DNA of 64,000 nt from assembly GCF_000226295.1 (NCBI RefSeq), contig NC_016024.1, positions 2,029,501-2,093,500 on the forward strand, in the 5' to 3' direction. How positions within the stretch are numbered: the stretch's first letter is position 1; every line of letters starts with the position of its first letter. Positions 28,149 through 37,550 of the stretch are shown here, in pieces. Made by a program: the position numbers and the translations under genes. Under the pieces are notes generated by a model. The model saw only the letters and a program-made list of their open reading frames with translations, made no database searches and was not told where the DNA came from. This stretch comes from Chloracidobacterium thermophilum B. GTDB taxonomy: Bacteria; Acidobacteriota; Blastocatellia; Chloracidobacteriales; Chloracidobacteriaceae.

Positions 28149-28709
28149 TCAGGGCTGTCCTTCGGCAGGCTGCTCGCGGTACCGCTTGGCCTTACCTTCT
28201 TCGAGCAAACGGCGCAGCGTCTGGCGCGCCTTGATGACACGCGGGGTGGCATCCTGTTCTGGCGACACCGGACTATCGGCATTGTCCTGCCGCTGCTTTT
28301 CTTCCTCGGCTTCACGCAACTCCTGCCGGGCTTCTTCAACAGCACGCCGCCAGGTTTCTTCCGGGTCTTCAGCGGCCGGTGCGTCCGCATCTTCGCCATT
28401 TTCTCCACGTGGCGGTGGTGCGCCGAAATCGTAGTTGTCCATCGGCCGCGGTGCGGACAGGCGACTTGGGTTTTCGGACGAAGGATTCCGGGACACGCCC
28501 ATATTCGTCATCAACAGGTCCTGGGCCCCGAGAGGTAAATCCTCCATAGGCGGCATCTCCGGTGGCGGTGCCTTGGGCGCAGGTTTCCGGGATGACCGGC
28601 GGTTCTTTTTCCCGGTCGTTGGTGCCGGTGATTGGGCGGAAGCCGGATCAGGGGCCGCCAGCATCACCTCCAAACCGCCTGTCAGAAACAGACTCAACAG
28701 CAGGCTCAT
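28149..28709 (-). CDS. exported Pro/Arg-rich coiled-coil protein
   Basis: A 186-residue protein of unknown family. The N-terminus MSLLLSLFLTGGLEVMLAAPDPASA looks like a signal peptide. A basic Pro-rich region follows (KKNRRSSRKPAPKAPPPEMPP), then about 70 residues of disordered sequence and a C-terminal Glu/Arg/Gln helical segment (RRAVEEARQELREAEEEKQRQ). GAGGTG precedes the ATG. It lies between the kinase and regulator genes with 10- and 12-base gaps, so it is part of that operon and may be a ligand, modulator or envelope anchor. Function is inferred from position only. Confidence 0.7.
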   Translation of the reverse strand: MSLLLSLFLTGGLEVMLAAPDPASAQSPAPTTGKKNRRSSRKPAPKAPPPEMPPMEDLPLGAQDLLMTNMGVSRNPSSENPSRLSAPRPMDNYDFGAPPPRGENGEDADAPAAEDPEETWRRAVEEARQELREAEEEKQRQDNADSPVSPEQDATPRVIKARQTLRRLLEEGKAKRYREQPAEGQP

Positions 28710-28719
28710 GCAGAACACC

Positions 28720-30498
28720 TCACTTTTCAACACCAATCCGCAACGGTAGCGAGATACGAAACTGCGCTCCACCGGCGGGAAGATTGCAGGCTTCAATGCG
28801 CCCATTGTGACTGACGATGATTTTCCGAACAATGGCCAACCCCAGCCCGTGGCCCTGCTTTTTCGTTGTAAAGAAGGGCAGGAACAGGTTGGCCGCGACT
28901 TCCGGCGGAAAGCCAGTGCCGGAATCCTCAAGCAGCAGTGTGACGTCTTCCGGGCCGGTGATGGCGCGCAGCCGCACTTCCCGTACCGGTGCGTCATCGG
29001 GAATCGCCTCCAGCGCATTGCGAAACAGGTTCTCAAAGGCGCGCCGCAGCAGAGCGGCATCGCCCGGAATGACCGGCAGCGACTCCGGCAATACCAGTGT
29101 CACCTCCCGTCGGCGGAAGTCCTCCCGCAGCAGGGTGACGACTTCCTCGACCACGCCGGCCAGGTCAACCGGTGCCATAACGGGGCGCAATGGGCGCGCA
29201 AAGGTCAGAAAATCCGAGACAACCTGCGTCAGATGCCGGACTTCATCCCGCAACGCCCGGGCGGCCGGGTTGTCGGGAACGTCCTGCATAAGCAGCCGGG
29301 CGTAGCCATCCATCGTGGCCAGCGAGTTTTTGAACTCGTGGGCGATACCAGCGGCCATATCCCCCAGACTCGTCAGGGTCTCCCTGGCCTGCGCTGTAGC
29401 TCGCAACGCGGCCAGTTCGGTGATGTTGGCAATCAGACACAGGACGCTCGCAGCGCCAGGAATCGGGGCAACACTGGCCTCAAGCGTGCGCTGATGGCCG
29501 CCGATGAGCACCGTGATGTCGGACTGTCGGCGTACGCTCCCGTCCTGCAGTCCGGCCGCCACCAGGTTCTGAAGGTCCGGCACATCGGCAAAGAATTCTC
29601 GAAACGGTATCCCCGGCGGGCGGCCAAACAAACGCTGGGCAGTCAGATTTGCCAACACGGTCGTACCGTGCTCGTCCACGACGACGAGCGCATCGGGAAT
29701 ACTCGCAATCAGCCGGTCGCTGAACTCGGTCTGCACCAGGGCGCGGTGTTCGGCATCGGTGCGCAGGCGTTCCAGTTCCCGTCCTGCCGATTGCAGGCGG
29801 TCAATGACTTCCTGATAGCCGGCCATGACAAACTCGACGGAAGCCGGCCGGTTGGCGTAAGAGCGCGCGGACGACCGTCCCGAAAGGAAAACGGAACGCG
29901 CCAACCACAGTCCCGCCGCGCCCATAACAAGCCACAGCGGCAGTTCGTAGGCCACACGCAGGACGACGCCTGAAAGCTGCGCCTGGCGATGGCGCGCCAG
30001 CAGGTGCAGATGGCCCAGCCGTTCACCATCAGCCTTGTGCAACGGAACCGTGAGTACCCAAACGCCATGCAGGTACCGGGTCTCTTCCCGGTCAGAGTTG
30101 GCCACATCGAGGTTGTCGGGCAGGGCGAGTTCCCCGGTCGGGTCATTGCGCACGACCACGGTACGCCGCTGCCCCAGGTGGTCATAGATGCCGACGGCCA
30201 TCGTCAGGCCAGACGGAAGCCAATCAGGTGTCAGCGGTTCGGTGATGAACTGCCCCGCCGTGAAGCGGGCTGCCAGGCGGTATGCGGTCAACTGCACTTC
30301 AGCCCGGGTCCGGTGCTGCGCCTCCCGGTCATAGGCGCTGCGCAGAGTGTATGTTGCCCACAACCCTATCAGGCAGACCGTCACCAGCAGGGCCACCAGG
30401 ACAGCCGTCAGCGCCTGGCCGGCCATCGCGCGCCGAAGGCAAAACCTGCCCGCCATGGCGGGCAGGCGGCCAGATGAAACGCACGACGGGACTGACAT
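28720..30498 (-). CDS. membrane sensor histidine kinase with PAS domain
   Basis: A 592-residue kinase: membrane helix about residues 28-50, a periplasmic region, a second membrane helix near 190-210, a PAS domain (about 250-350, ALVVVDEHGTTVLANLTAQRLFG), HisKA phosphoacceptor GIAHEFKNSL, and an HATPase domain with NLFRNALEAI, DSGTGF and KQGHGLGLAIV. The organisation resembles AtoS/NtrB-type kinases that act on sigma-54 activators, and such an activator is two genes downstream. Several start codons are possible because no strong ribosome site is seen; the ATG at 30498 leaves room after the preceding gene. Confidence 0.9.
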   Translation of the reverse strand: MSVPSCVSSGRLPAMAGRFCLRRAMAGQALTAVLVALLVTVCLIGLWATYTLRSAYDREAQHRTRAEVQLTAYRLAARFTAGQFITEPLTPDWLPSGLTMAVGIYDHLGQRRTVVVRNDPTGELALPDNLDVANSDREETRYLHGVWVLTVPLHKADGERLGHLHLLARHRQAQLSGVVLRVAYELPLWLVMGAAGLWLARSVFLSGRSSARSYANRPASVEFVMAGYQEVIDRLQSAGRELERLRTDAEHRALVQTEFSDRLIASIPDALVVVDEHGTTVLANLTAQRLFGRPPGIPFREFFADVPDLQNLVAAGLQDGSVRRQSDITVLIGGHQRTLEASVAPIPGAASVLCLIANITELAALRATAQARETLTSLGDMAAGIAHEFKNSLATMDGYARLLMQDVPDNPAARALRDEVRHLTQVVSDFLTFARPLRPVMAPVDLAGVVEEVVTLLREDFRRREVTLVLPESLPVIPGDAALLRRAFENLFRNALEAIPDDAPVREVRLRAITGPEDVTLLLEDSGTGFPPEVAANLFLPFFTTKKQGHGLGLAIVRKIIVSHNGRIEACNLPAGGAQFRISLPLRIGVEK

Positions 30499-30565
30499 GG
30501 CAAAGGTTGCAGGTCTGGACAGCAATAGCCCACTGGGCCGACCGCAGCACGTTCCCCAACGGCAA

Positions 30566-33500
30566 TCAGGGCTGACTGATGAGGGTTGGGGCGTTGAAAG
30601 GATCATCATCAGGCGGCGTGTCCGGTGTCACCTTCGGAAAACCACGACTGTTGACGGCAGTGGATTTGGTCAGATAGCTCCCCAAGGCCACCGCCATTTC
30701 ACGCGCCGTAGGACGCCGGGCCGGGTCCTTTTCCATGGCTTGCGCCACCAGACGACTGAGTTCCAGTGGAACGTCGGGCACGACCTCGTGAACCGGTCGG
30801 GGGTTGTGGGTCAGATGCTGGAGTGCGATACCGACAAAGCCGCTGGCGCTGATAAAGGGCAGCAGTCCCGTCAGCATCTGATACAGCATTACCCCGACGG
30901 CATAGACATCCGACCTCCCATCATAAGCCAGATGATTGATGCGCTCCGGCGCCAGATAGGCGGCCGTGCCCACGACGACGCCCAGCGCGCTGACGAGCTG
31001 CTCGCCCGACAATTCTTCCCGTATCAGCTTGGCTACGCCAAAATCCACAACCTTGACAACCTCGCCGTCTTTTGTCTGGTGCAGAAAGATGTTGTCGGGC
31101 TTGATGTCGCGGTGGATCACACCTTCGGCATGGGCGGCATCGAGAACATCGAGCACTGGAATGAGAATTTCGGCGCACCGGGTGGGGGACAATGTGCCAT
31201 ACCGCCGCAACTCGTCGGAGAGCGAGTAGCCCCGCAACAGCTCCATCACGATGTAGGCAATCCCTTCCGCAGACACGCCGGAATCCAGCACGGCCACGGC
31301 GTTCGGGTGATTGACGCGACAGGCTGAAATGCCTTCCCGGCGGAAACGCTCCAGCGCCTGGGGAGAATCGTTGCCAGCCATCGGACGAAACACCTTGACA
31401 GCCACCTTGCGGTTGAGGGCAAGCTGCGTGCCTTCATACACAACACCGAAGCCACCGGCACCGATCTTCACATCCAGGCGGTACTTGCCATCGAGCACCT
31501 TGCCGGGCAGGGCTTCTGCCAGGGCGCTGAACACCAGATCGGTGCGGCGTTGCGCTTCGTCGAGTTCTTCGTTCTTGCGCGCCAGGTCGCGGTTGGCTTC
31601 CAGCAGTTTAAGGTTCTTTTCAGCCAGGTCCTGATTGACAGCAGCCAGAGCCGCCGTCCGCTCGGCCACTTTGGCTTCGAGGGCGAGTGTCCGCTGGCGC
31701 AGCACATACACCCGCCACTGCATGATGCCGAGACCAAGCGCCACACACGCCAGGGCATAGAGCGTAAAGGCCCACCAGCGCACCCACCAGGGCGGGGAAA
31801 TGGTGATGGAAGCTGTCGTCACTTCCTGCACGTGACCAAGGTAGTCCCGGCTGCGAATCCAAAAGGTGTAGGTGCCGGGCGACAGACTGGCAAAGGTGCG
31901 CCGACGGTCAGGCGTCCAAGGCGTCGGATGTGACTCATAACCAATGAGTTGTGTTGAGTACCGGGTTTCGGCGCTGCGAAAGAAACCCAGCAACTCATAT
32001 TCAAACGTCACCTCATTTTCCCCGTGATGGAGTGCCAGGCGCGCCTCCAACTTCCGGGGCTGCCCGTTGACAAGCAGGCGCACAAGACGTGGCGGTGCTG
32101 TCTGGTATTCCCGGTTTTCAAGGCGCTCATCAAAAACGCCCAGACCGGCCACGGTGCCAATCCAGAGGCGGCCTTCACTGTCGCACAGCGCCGACCCACC
32201 GTTGCACTCGTTGCTTGGCAGGCCATCTTCGGTGGTAAAGGTTTCAAGTCGTGGGCGACGCCACCCCTGGCCGGCATCCGGCGTCAGACGCGCCACACCG
32301 CGATTCGTAAACAGGTAGATGCGCCCCTGCCGGTCGTGACGGATTTCATAGATGACGTTGTTCGGGAGCGCCGGGTCGGTGCTGTCATTCAGGGTATGCC
32401 ACTTGATGCCGTTTTCCTGCCACTCACCGACGGTGACGCCGCCGTAGGTGCCGACCCACAGCGTACGCCGGTTTCCGTCCACCAACACGTGCAGGGAGCG
32501 CACCACGTCGCTGGAAAGTGTGCCGTTGGCGCGGTTGTACACTGTCCACTGCCCACGGTACAGCGTGGCCACCCCGCCGCCAAAGGTGCCGAACCACAGG
32601 CGCAGCCCGCCTTCCGGTTCCGGGGTGGCGAGCATGGCGGTCACATACTCATTGCCCACGCCCGACTCGGCGAGGGGAAACCGGCTCCAGCGCCCCTGCT
32701 GCCACACGGCTACGCCTTTTTCCGTGCCCACGAGCAGCCGTGGTGTCCCGTTTTCATCGATCGTTTCCAGCAGGCTCCAGATGCCGTTGTCGGGCAGCGC
32801 CCCATTTTCCCGGTTGAATACCGTCCATTGTCCGTTCTGAAACTGCGCCAGACCGCCGGTGGCGGTTCCGATCCACACGGCCGGGCCGCCGGAGACGCGG
32901 TCGGTTTTGAGCAGACACGACACAAAGCGGCTGGGGAGCGGACTGTTTTCCATCTGGAAGATTTCCCAGCGCCCCTGCCGCAGACGGGCCGCGCCGTGGT
33001 TGCGCGTCCCGATCCAGAAGGTGCGGGAGCCATCCGGTTCCGTGTATTCCAGCAGGGCTTTGACCCCGACGGTGGGGATCATCCCCGGGGGAAAGTTGAC
33101 GCGCTGCCAAGACCCAAGCCGGAGGCACGCCAGTCCACCGCTGTTCGTCCCAACCCACAGCAGCGGCGGGCCATTCCCTGTTCGGGTCTCATATATCGAG
33201 GTGACTTCACTGTTGGGGATGACCTGCGTATCCGTATTGTAGAGCGTCCAGTTTCCGTTCTGGCAAGCGGCTAGGCCGCCGCCATTCGTGCCGACCCAGA
33301 CCGTCGCAGTCCCATCCGGCTGGTAGGTCACGGCCAAGCTCCGAATCTGCTTTGTGCCGCCAAAGTCTTCCCGCACCACCTGCCATTGCCCGTTGCGGTA
33401 GGTTGCCACGCCATGGTTGGCAAAACCGGCCCACAGGGTACGTGTCCCGTCGGGTTCACGCACTTCACCCAAAGCCCGGATGTCATCGGCTGGCATGGCT

Positions 33501-34255
33501 TCTGTTGTGGTGGAATGGAGGCGTTGCACCTGCCCGTCCTGCCATTCAACGAGGCCGCGACTGGTCGCCACCCACAGCAGGGGTTGTCCGCCACGTTCCG
33601 TCGCCAGCAGGGTGCGAACTTCGTCGCTGGGCAAGCCGGCGTTGGATTGGTTGAAGGTCTGCCACCGCTGGCCATCGAAGCGGGCCAGCCCGCCGGGCGT
33701 TCCGGCCCAGAGCGTCGCGCCGCCGCCGGTTTCCGGGACCTCGGCCAGCGCCGTCACCATATCGTGGGGAAAGCCGGCCTGCCCGGACTGGTAGTGACCA
33801 ACAGACTGCCCATCCTGCCAGGCAAACAGGCCGCTGGCATGCGTGCCAAACCACATCCGGCCGTCTCTGGACTGAAGCAGGGCGCGAACCCAGTTGGATG
33901 TTCCTGCGCCGGGCATGTTGATGCGGTGCCACTGATAGCCGTCATAGCGCGCGGCCCCATCCTGCGTGCCAATCCACAGATACCCGTTGGCGTCGCTGGT
34001 CATCGCCATGATCGAGTTCTGGGGCAGGCCGTCCGTATCGGTAAACGTGTGTGCGCCGGGCAGAAACGTCATCGGGGCCGACGCACTTGGGACGGCTGGC
34101 GGACGGACCGGCGCAGCCGGCTTTGCCCCGGCACCTGTTTTCCGGGCAGGCACCATCTGACCAGAGGACAGGCACAACAGCAGGCCAAACCCGGCCCGGA
34201 GCGCCCGCCAGGTCAGCTCGTGCCAGGTTGAACGCTGCCGTCTGCACCCTGTCAT
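30566..34255 (-). CDS. propeller/Y_Y_Y sensor fused to a Ser/Thr protein kinase
   Basis: A 1229-residue membrane protein. A signal-like N-terminus is followed by a long series of two-component regulator propeller repeats (about residues 65-735; DGLPQNSI, YLWIGTQDGAARYDG), a Y_Y_Y domain (about 745-815), one membrane helix (about 822-846) and a coiled coil (850-915). The C-terminal cytosolic part is a eukaryote-like Ser/Thr kinase (920-1195) with ATP lysine Lys954, catalytic HRD Asp1050 and DFG Asp1071, so it should be active. Hybrid two-component sensors normally carry a histidine kinase here. It lies in a minus-strand signalling run. Confidence 0.92.
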   Translation of the reverse strand: MTGCRRQRSTWHELTWRALRAGFGLLLCLSSGQMVPARKTGAGAKPAAPVRPPAVPSASAPMTFLPGAHTFTDTDGLPQNSIMAMTSDANGYLWIGTQDGAARYDGYQWHRINMPGAGTSNWVRALLQSRDGRMWFGTHASGLFAWQDGQSVGHYQSGQAGFPHDMVTALAEVPETGGGATLWAGTPGGLARFDGQRWQTFNQSNAGLPSDEVRTLLATERGGQPLLWVATSRGLVEWQDGQVQRLHSTTTEAMPADDIRALGEVREPDGTRTLWAGFANHGVATYRNGQWQVVREDFGGTKQIRSLAVTYQPDGTATVWVGTNGGGLAACQNGNWTLYNTDTQVIPNSEVTSIYETRTGNGPPLLWVGTNSGGLACLRLGSWQRVNFPPGMIPTVGVKALLEYTEPDGSRTFWIGTRNHGAARLRQGRWEIFQMENSPLPSRFVSCLLKTDRVSGGPAVWIGTATGGLAQFQNGQWTVFNRENGALPDNGIWSLLETIDENGTPRLLVGTEKGVAVWQQGRWSRFPLAESGVGNEYVTAMLATPEPEGGLRLWFGTFGGGVATLYRGQWTVYNRANGTLSSDVVRSLHVLVDGNRRTLWVGTYGGVTVGEWQENGIKWHTLNDSTDPALPNNVIYEIRHDRQGRIYLFTNRGVARLTPDAGQGWRRPRLETFTTEDGLPSNECNGGSALCDSEGRLWIGTVAGLGVFDERLENREYQTAPPRLVRLLVNGQPRKLEARLALHHGENEVTFEYELLGFFRSAETRYSTQLIGYESHPTPWTPDRRRTFASLSPGTYTFWIRSRDYLGHVQEVTTASITISPPWWVRWWAFTLYALACVALGLGIMQWRVYVLRQRTLALEAKVAERTAALAAVNQDLAEKNLKLLEANRDLARKNEELDEAQRRTDLVFSALAEALPGKVLDGKYRLDVKIGAGGFGVVYEGTQLALNRKVAVKVFRPMAGNDSPQALERFRREGISACRVNHPNAVAVLDSGVSAEGIAYIVMELLRGYSLSDELRRYGTLSPTRCAEILIPVLDVLDAAHAEGVIHRDIKPDNIFLHQTKDGEVVKVVDFGVAKLIREELSGEQLVSALGVVVGTAAYLAPERINHLAYDGRSDVYAVGVMLYQMLTGLLPFISASGFVGIALQHLTHNPRPVHEVVPDVPLELSRLVAQAMEKDPARRPTAREMAVALGSYLTKSTAVNSRGFPKVTPDTPPDDDPFNAPTLISQP

Positions 34256-34294
34256 GGAAGCTACGCCGACGATGTGAATGACCGGTGCCGGTTT

Positions 34295-34582
34295 TCAAAG
34301 CACGCGGGGAACCTTGAAGTGCCCGTACCCGGACGCCGGGGCATTGGCCAGGGCGACCTCGGTTCCGGGTGGGGTGTGCGGTATATCGGGACGCAGGGCC
34401 GTATCGCCCACGGCACTACAGTGCGACATGGGCGGCACATCCGTGGTGTCCAGCTCATTCAAACGGTCGAAGTAGCCGACGATGGCGCCCATCTGTGCGG
34501 CCAGGCGATCAAGGTCAGCCGCCGAGGGACGCAGGTTGGCAAGCTGGGCGATTTTCTCAACATCCTGGGTGGTAATGGCCAT
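34295..34582 (-). CDS. gatC: Asp/Glu-tRNA(Asn/Gln) amidotransferase subunit C
   Basis: A 95-residue subunit that stabilises GatAB during amidation of misacylated tRNA. Recognisable features are ITTQDVEKIAQLANLRPSAADLDRLAAQMGAIVGYFDRLNELDTTDVPP and the C-terminal PxxxLRPD block. A TTG further upstream would include the Shine-Dalgarno GGAGGAAG, so the ATG at 34582 is the better start. gatA and gatB are not adjacent. Confidence 0.94.
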   Translation of the reverse strand: MAITTQDVEKIAQLANLRPSAADLDRLAAQMGAIVGYFDRLNELDTTDVPPMSHCSAVGDTALRPDIPHTPPGTEVALANAPASGYGHFKVPRVL

Positions 34583-34621
34583 CGCTTCCTCCAAAAAAAG
34601 AGCGTGAAAGCTGGAAGAAAA

Positions 34622-35053
34622 CTACTCGATGACCGGGTCCGAGGCTGACGCCCGACCGCCACGCCGGTCGCTCCCGCGCAGTTTTCCGGTCTGGTCAATG
34701 AAATAGGACATCCGTCCCGAAGCCGGATAATCGGTAGGCACACTATAGCAGGCAAATGTGTTTTCTGAAGCCTCAATGAAAAATTGTGACATCCTGGCTT
34801 CGGAAGGGTCGTTCGGCAGAAAACCGGCGTCCACAAGTTCCGCCAGGGACGCATAGCGCCCGTGGGCGGCATGGAAGGACGACTCGACACGGGCAATCGT
34901 GAGCATGCTGGCCCGCGTCGCATTGTCCCGTGAGGACTGGCTGGCCGCAACAACAACCTCATCCGGGCTTTCCTGCTTTTTGCAGGCCGGACTCATCCCC
35001 AGCACCAGCGCCACACTGACCACCTGACACACACCAAACACAACCTTTCGCAT
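34622..35053 (-). CDS. pilin-like lipoprotein
   Basis: A 143-residue protein with a lipoprotein signal and lipobox (GMSPAC near residue 24). The mature part has the helix-plus-loop pattern of type IV pilin or GspG C-terminal domains (ASMLTIARVESSFHAAHGRYASLAELVDAGFLP) but lacks the prepilin leader, so it is tethered by lipid instead of assembled. This is an unusual combination inferred from pattern only. It is encoded between an NtrY-like kinase and gatC. A simple periplasmic lipoprotein is the alternative. Confidence 0.7.
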   Translation of the reverse strand: MRKVVFGVCQVVSVALVLGMSPACKKQESPDEVVVAASQSSRDNATRASMLTIARVESSFHAAHGRYASLAELVDAGFLPNDPSEARMSQFFIEASENTFACYSVPTDYPASGRMSYFIDQTGKLRGSDRRGGRASASDPVIE

Positions 35054-35135
35054 GAACAGCCCTCTCCTGCTCCTTTGGTTTGCTCAACATGTGGTTTGCT
35101 CAACCTTCCACGCTCTGTGCCTTCGGGTTGCCGGT

Positions 35136-37451
35136 TTACCCGATAGGCATTACAGGCCCAATGGGCAGCGTGGACGCTTCAGCCGCCGTGTGCCGGGAAG
35201 GGACCTCGGCGGCCGGAAACTCAAGGACGAACGTGGCCCCCCGTGGATGGTTCGGTTCGTAGCGAATCGTGGCCCGGTGGTCGGCCAGAATGTGCGCGAC
35301 AATTGCCAGCCCCAGTCCCGTTCCCCGTTCACGGGTCGAAAAATACGGCTCAAACAGGCGGTTGCGGGCTTCCGGCGGAATCCCGACGCCGGTATCCGAA
35401 ATCCGCAACCGGACGGTTTCCCGCGCCGCCGCATATTCTGTAGTGATGCGAATCTCGCCCCGCGCCGGTTTTTCGCCACCAGCTTCAATGGCGTGCAGCG
35501 CATTGTCAATGAGATTGACCAGACACCGCTTGATTTGTTCGGCATCGAGCAACACAGGCGGCAGATTGCCGGCCAGCTCAGTGGTCAATCGGACTCCGCC
35601 CAGCCGTTCGGCATACAGGACGACCGTCCGCTCAACGATGTCATCCAGTGAACCCGGCGCAAGCTGGGCATCAGGGAGCTTGGCAAAACGCGAGAACTCG
35701 TCCACGAGCCGCTGGAGCGTCGTTACTTCGCCAATAATACTCGCCGCACATTCCTCGACCGTTGCCCGGAGGCGCGGAAGATGCGCCGCCTGCCGCGCGA
35801 CATTGCGCGCAATCCGCTCGGTGGAAAGCTGAATGGGCGTGAGCGGATTCTTGATTTCATGCGCCATGCGCCGCGCGACCTCGCTCCACACAGCGTTGCG
35901 CTGGGCCTGCATGATGGGTGAAATGTCGTCGAGCATTACCACAATGCCGGTGATTTGCCCGCCGGTGTCCGAAAGCCTCGTGGCCGTCAGTGCCACCTGC
36001 AGGGAGGGGCGGTTGGGCAACCGGATTTCGGTCTCCAGGGTCGTCTGGGGCACCCGCCGGGCGCGCCGTAGAAGCCGCTCGAAATCCCCCCGATTCCCCG
36101 GTGGCACATGCAGCAAAAATTCATCGCCGACCACCAGTGTCGCGCCCAGCATATTGCAGGCGGCGGGGTTGAACGTCGTCACCCGCCACTGCGTATCGAG
36201 CGAGACCACGCCAGTACACAGACTTCCCAGAATGGTCTCGATATAGCGACGGCGCTCATCAAGCTGTACGCGGTTGACGCGCAACTGCTGCGCCATGGCG
36301 TTGAAGGAATCCACGAGCACCGCCAGCTCGTCCTGGGCTTCGACCTGCACAACATAATCGAGATTCCCCTGTGCGACAGCTTCCGTCGCTTCGGCCAACG
36401 CCCGCAGCGGCACGACGACAAAGCGGGCCGTGGTGATGGCAAACCACATCGCGCCGAACATCAGAAAGAGCGTGACGAACCCCAGAATCAGCAGGTAGTT
36501 GAGCTTGAGCGTCCGCGACTCGGCGGCGAGGGTTGCCCGCTGGTTGGCCACCTGGGTCAGTTCGGCAATCTTCTGATCGAGCACCGGCGGCATCGTACGC
36601 ACAACCACAAGCACGTCTCTGGTTTCCCCGACCGGAACGGCCGCAGCGATAAAGGTACTCAGATTGCTCTCCAGATGGCCTGTCGGAAACGGGTCCGACC
36701 GCGCGCGCCGATGCAGACCGGCGATGAAGTCCGGTGGTAGTCCGGCCCAGTCGCCAAAAATGGCGCGGGGCTGTCCCTCTCTGTCCAGCCACTGGCCGGC
36801 TTCAATGCCGAGCGCCTGCGCTTCATCCACAAAAAGCTTCCGCGCCTGTTCCATTCGCGCACTTTCCGGCAGCTTTTTTCTTTCCGTCTGTCCCGGCGCT
36901 TTTTCGCCCGCCAGCCAGGACAGCAGCCGGCGCCCAACGGCGCGCCCGTCATCCTGAAGGGAACGCATTTCGCGGGTCAGTACCAACCGCTGAATAGCCA
37001 CGGCGCTCTCCCGGTAACGTTCGGCCGGCAGGTTGAACCACTTGTCCAGACTGCGGTTCAACAGCCCGTAGGCAAAGAAAAACAGCATCAGCAGCGGCAG
37101 GGCGGAGACAATGAGTGAAGCCGTCACCAGGCGCGTCTGGAAGGAGGTCCCGAGCGTGCGCTGCCGCCGTTCCTGCTGCAACTTCATGACGTTGCGAATC
37201 AGCAGCGCCAGCAGGATGATGAGCGCCAGAAAGTTCAGCGCCGACAGCGCATACAGCATCCACGTCGCCGAAACATTGCGCGGCGCGAGAAAAGGCAGCA
37301 CATTGAACGCCGACTGAACGACGAGCGCTCCCAGCAGCACGATGACGAGAATGAGCAGGGACAGCGTCCGTACCCGCCGCAAACGATAGGCGCGCAGCGC
37401 ACGGGTCGCTTCCTGGGGGTTGACGATGCTCACCGGGTGCTCGGAAGACAT
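35136..37451 (-). CDS. NtrY-like sensor histidine kinase
   Basis: A 771-residue inner-membrane kinase. Several hydrophobic segments (about residues 35-60, 65-90, 110-135 and 310-335) precede a HAMP domain (about 335-385), a PAS domain (about 400-500), HisKA RRMAHEIKNPLTPIQLSTER (about 530) and HATPase with LIDNALHAI, ISDTGVGIPPEARNRLFEPYFST and GTGLGLAIV. The extended multi-helix N-terminus and HEIKNPLTPI are typical of NtrY, a nitrogen and redox sensor. No ntrX regulator is adjacent. A TTG seven codons upstream is an alternative start. Confidence 0.9.
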   Translation of the reverse strand: MSSEHPVSIVNPQEATRALRAYRLRRVRTLSLLILVIVLLGALVVQSAFNVLPFLAPRNVSATWMLYALSALNFLALIILLALLIRNVMKLQQERRQRTLGTSFQTRLVTASLIVSALPLLMLFFFAYGLLNRSLDKWFNLPAERYRESAVAIQRLVLTREMRSLQDDGRAVGRRLLSWLAGEKAPGQTERKKLPESARMEQARKLFVDEAQALGIEAGQWLDREGQPRAIFGDWAGLPPDFIAGLHRRARSDPFPTGHLESNLSTFIAAAVPVGETRDVLVVVRTMPPVLDQKIAELTQVANQRATLAAESRTLKLNYLLILGFVTLFLMFGAMWFAITTARFVVVPLRALAEATEAVAQGNLDYVVQVEAQDELAVLVDSFNAMAQQLRVNRVQLDERRRYIETILGSLCTGVVSLDTQWRVTTFNPAACNMLGATLVVGDEFLLHVPPGNRGDFERLLRRARRVPQTTLETEIRLPNRPSLQVALTATRLSDTGGQITGIVVMLDDISPIMQAQRNAVWSEVARRMAHEIKNPLTPIQLSTERIARNVARQAAHLPRLRATVEECAASIIGEVTTLQRLVDEFSRFAKLPDAQLAPGSLDDIVERTVVLYAERLGGVRLTTELAGNLPPVLLDAEQIKRCLVNLIDNALHAIEAGGEKPARGEIRITTEYAAARETVRLRISDTGVGIPPEARNRLFEPYFSTRERGTGLGLAIVAHILADHRATIRYEPNHPRGATFVLEFPAAEVPSRHTAAEASTLPIGPVMPIG

Positions 37452-37550
37452 GCCGACTGAAAAGCCATTCAAGTGGGATGCCCGTTAGTTGTAACACAGC
37501 CGCGGCCTGACAACCGACCGGTTTTACCTTTGCCCGAAACCAACCGCGCC

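Noticed and set aside
26820-28538. 572-residue plus-strand frame opposite the sigma-54 activator
   Set aside because: The minus-strand frame carries Walker, GAFTGA and receiver motifs; this one shows none and crosses three real genes.
28807-29973. 388-residue plus-strand frame opposite the histidine kinase
   Set aside because: It crosses the HisKA and HATPase domain codons and has no domain signature of its own.
32024-33274. 416-residue plus-strand frame opposite the propeller kinase
   Set aside because: No recognisable domain; the minus-strand repeats explain the absence of stops.
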